Source: Patescibacteria group bacterium (lineage in GTDB: Bacteria; Patescibacteriota; Microgenomatia; UBA8517). From it: a DNA stretch of 16,605 bases. Under the pieces are notes generated by a model. That model did not search any database, had not been told where the DNA came from, and saw nothing but the letters and a program-made list of their open reading frames with translations. Positions 15,435-16,605 of the stretch are shown here, in pieces. The translations under genes and the position numbers were made by a program. The stretch is from positions 1 through 16,605 of the forward strand of contig JANWVB010000019.1 in assembly GCA_025057695.1 (NCBI GenBank). Reading direction: 5' to 3'. Numbering within the stretch: position 1 is the first letter of the stretch; every line of letters starts with the position of its first letter.

Positions 15435-16532
15435 TTGCACTTGGGTGTAGAACGAAAAAATATACTCCTCATCCGCCATGGTGCCCTCGGTGATTGCCTT
15501 TTGATAACACCGTTCATTCGGTTGCTGAAAAAACAGTACCCGGAGTCACAGATTGATATTTACTCATTGCTTGATCTTTTTCGCTATTATCCTGAGGTGC
15601 GCCAGTGGGTGGATGCCAAACAGGTGGAACTAGCTAAAATTATTGGGCGCTATGATGCAGTTTATGCGTTTTGTTACGAACACGCACCACAACAGCATAT
15701 TTTGGATGGCTATGAATATAGCTCGGGCTTAAAATTAAACAGCGATGTTCCTTTTGTACCTGACGCCAATTCCTACTTGATGAGCAAAACAAAAATTAGA
15801 TGGGAAAAACTTTGTAAAAAATATATTGTTGTTACACCTTTTTCGGGATCAGAATCAAGAAATTTACCGCTACACAAAGTACATGAAACACTTAAAGCTT
15901 TGAAAACCCATTTTTCTCAGTTTGAGCGTCTTGTTTTCCACCATGCTCGTATGACTATACCCGATGCAATCAATATCCATGACCAACGGCTATTTCCTGA
16001 AACGGTGCACATCATGCGCCATGCGGCTGCATGCATTACTGTTGATACCGGATTCTTCCACCTGGCGCAAGCATGTGGAATCCCTACCATACTCATTGCT
16101 GGCCCCACCGATCCACGGTTGCGCATCACGAGGCCAGAGCTTTGCTTCGTGGTGCAGGCGAAATTACCCTGCCTGGGTTGTTACCATCGACACATTGGTA
16201 CATTTGGTACCAGTTTTACGGATTGTTTCCGTGGGGACTTTGCCTGTAACAATGATTTCTCTGTCGAAGAGATCGTGCAAAAATTGCGTTTGGCGCTGGG
16301 TGGCAAAAGAAATCGTAACAATCCAACACTGCGGCATAGCAAAGAACGTGCGATGGCTTTTCGTAGATTGGAACGCTATGGTGACCTCACGCGACAGAAC
16401 ATACTCCGCCATTATTTTCACATGGTGCAAGTTAGCCATGAGTGGCACAAAAGTTCACGTGCACGGTGGCTGGAATATCGCCAAAAAATTCGAACTTTAG
16501 CTAAAAAAATTTTACGTAGAATAGCTTCATGA
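15435..16532 (+). CDS. GT9-family glycosyltransferase (heptosyltransferase-type)
   Basis: A GT-B enzyme of about 365 residues from family 9, which includes LPS heptosyltransferases. The N-terminal NILLIRHGALGDCLLITPFI holds the family's early RxGxLGD motif, and the C-terminal DTGFFHLAQACGIPTILIAG with GPTDPR (about residues 204-227) is the nucleotide-sugar site. A cysteine-rich patch (CLGCYHRHIG, DCFRGDFACN) follows, as in several GT9 proteins. A basic C-terminal tail (about 70 residues, ending KKILRRIAS) may hold it at the membrane. The frame opens at ATG 15348, overlapping the DUF5672 gene by 86 bases, but RHGALGD normally lies within 10-20 residues of the start, so TTG 15435, right after that gene's stop, is preferred; TTG 15441 is also possible. 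It is a good candidate for using the GDP-heptose made by the hdd genes, although classical members use ADP-heptose. Confidence 0.83.
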   Translation: MHLGVERKNILLIRHGALGDCLLITPFIRLLKKQYPESQIDIYSLLDLFRYYPEVRQWVDAKQVELAKIIGRYDAVYAFCYEHAPQQHILDGYEYSSGLKLNSDVPFVPDANSYLMSKTKIRWEKLCKKYIVVTPFSGSESRNLPLHKVHETLKALKTHFSQFERLVFHHARMTIPDAINIHDQRLFPETVHIMRHAAACITVDTGFFHLAQACGIPTILIAGPTDPRLRITRPELCFVVQAKLPCLGCYHRHIGTFGTSFTDCFRGDFACNNDFSVEEIVQKLRLALGGKRNRNNPTLRHSKERAMAFRRLERYGDLTRQNILRHYFHMVQVSHEWHKSSRARWLEYRQKIRTLAKKILRRIAS

Positions 16533-16605
16533 CCCCCACCAAAATCCTCTGCCTTGGTGCTGGTTATGTCGGTGGGCCGACAATGGCCGTGATGGCGCTT
16601 TATAA
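16529..16605 (+). CDS. UDP-glucose 6-dehydrogenase-like, N-terminal part only
   Basis: The window ends 25 codons into this gene. The start overlaps the GT9 stop as ATGA. The residues KILCLGAGYVGGPTMAVMAL are the NAD-binding N-terminus of UDP-glucose/GDP-mannose dehydrogenases. The GAGYVGGPTMAV form is typical of the animal/plant-like UDP-glucose 6-dehydrogenase branch rather than the shorter bacterial Ugd (GTGYVGLS type). It would make UDP-glucuronate for the same glycan. Substrate assignment rests on this motif alone. Confidence 0.75.
   Translation, partial: MTPTKILCLGAGYVGGPTMAVMALY

Noticed and set aside
1..16605. CRISPR arrays, tRNA or rRNA genes
   Set aside because: No regularly spaced direct repeats and no tRNA or rRNA signatures were seen on either strand by eye.

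Overview
This is an AT-rich proteobacterial stretch (probably Gammaproteobacteria; the genus cannot be told from the sequence) holding part of a surface-polysaccharide or LPS-type glycan gene cluster. Every gene I can support lies on the + strand. Genes are tightly packed with short overlaps (ATGA at 10087-10090 and 16529-16532; longer overlaps at 9116, 12636 and 14609), so most of 7512-16605 looks like one transcription unit. The Gram-negative assignment rests on the GDP-heptose enzymes, a GT9 (heptosyltransferase-type) gene and an IS2-type IS3 element.

Layout. (1) 2-526: remnant of an MBL-fold hydrolase with two internal stops. (2) 635-1096: 5' part of a UDP-galactopyranose mutase gene (glf) with a nonsense codon; it loses its 3' two thirds and runs in frame straight into a membrane-protein gene. 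(3) 1112-5969: three membrane proteins, namely a YfhO/GT-C-like protein, a second GT-C-like protein, and a UbiA-family enzyme resembling decaprenyl-phosphate phosphoribosyltransferase. Together these suggest lipid-phosphate-linked furanose sugars used on the periplasmic side. (4) 6117-7404: a heavily decayed IS2-group element, flanked on the left by a possible IS630-like scrap and on the right by a 24-codon orphan ORF. (5) 7512-9123: an unrecognised 144-residue protein and a GT4 glycosyltransferase, overlapping at a run of ten A. (6) 9116-11855: an SDR sugar-nucleotide enzyme, a heptose-7-phosphate kinase (HddA) and a heptose-1-phosphate guanylyltransferase (HddC), i.e. the GDP-D-glycero-D-manno-heptose branch with a probable modifying step. 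(7) 11861-16532: a possible glycosyltransferase, two broken methyltransferase genes, a DUF5672 protein and a GT9 glycosyltransferase. (8) 16529 to the end: the start of a UDP-glucose 6-dehydrogenase-like gene.

How it fits together. HddA and HddC make GDP-heptose from heptose 7-phosphate; the isomerase (GmhA) and phosphatase (GmhB) that the route also needs are not in the window. The SDR may convert GDP-heptose to a deoxy derivative. GT4, DUF5672, GT9 and the unassigned protein would assemble the glycan, and the methyltransferases would have decorated it. The damage is selective: glf and both methyltransferases are broken, while heptose-donor synthesis and most transferases read through intact. 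The breaks are mostly single in-frame nonsense codons plus one shift at a run of nine A, which points to recent decay, to slippage-based expression, or to sequence error. I see no clearly new system. The most unusual points are the glf/YfhO in-frame junction, the phosphoribosyltransferase-like gene beside two GT-C-like proteins, and the poly(A) runs at two frame junctions.
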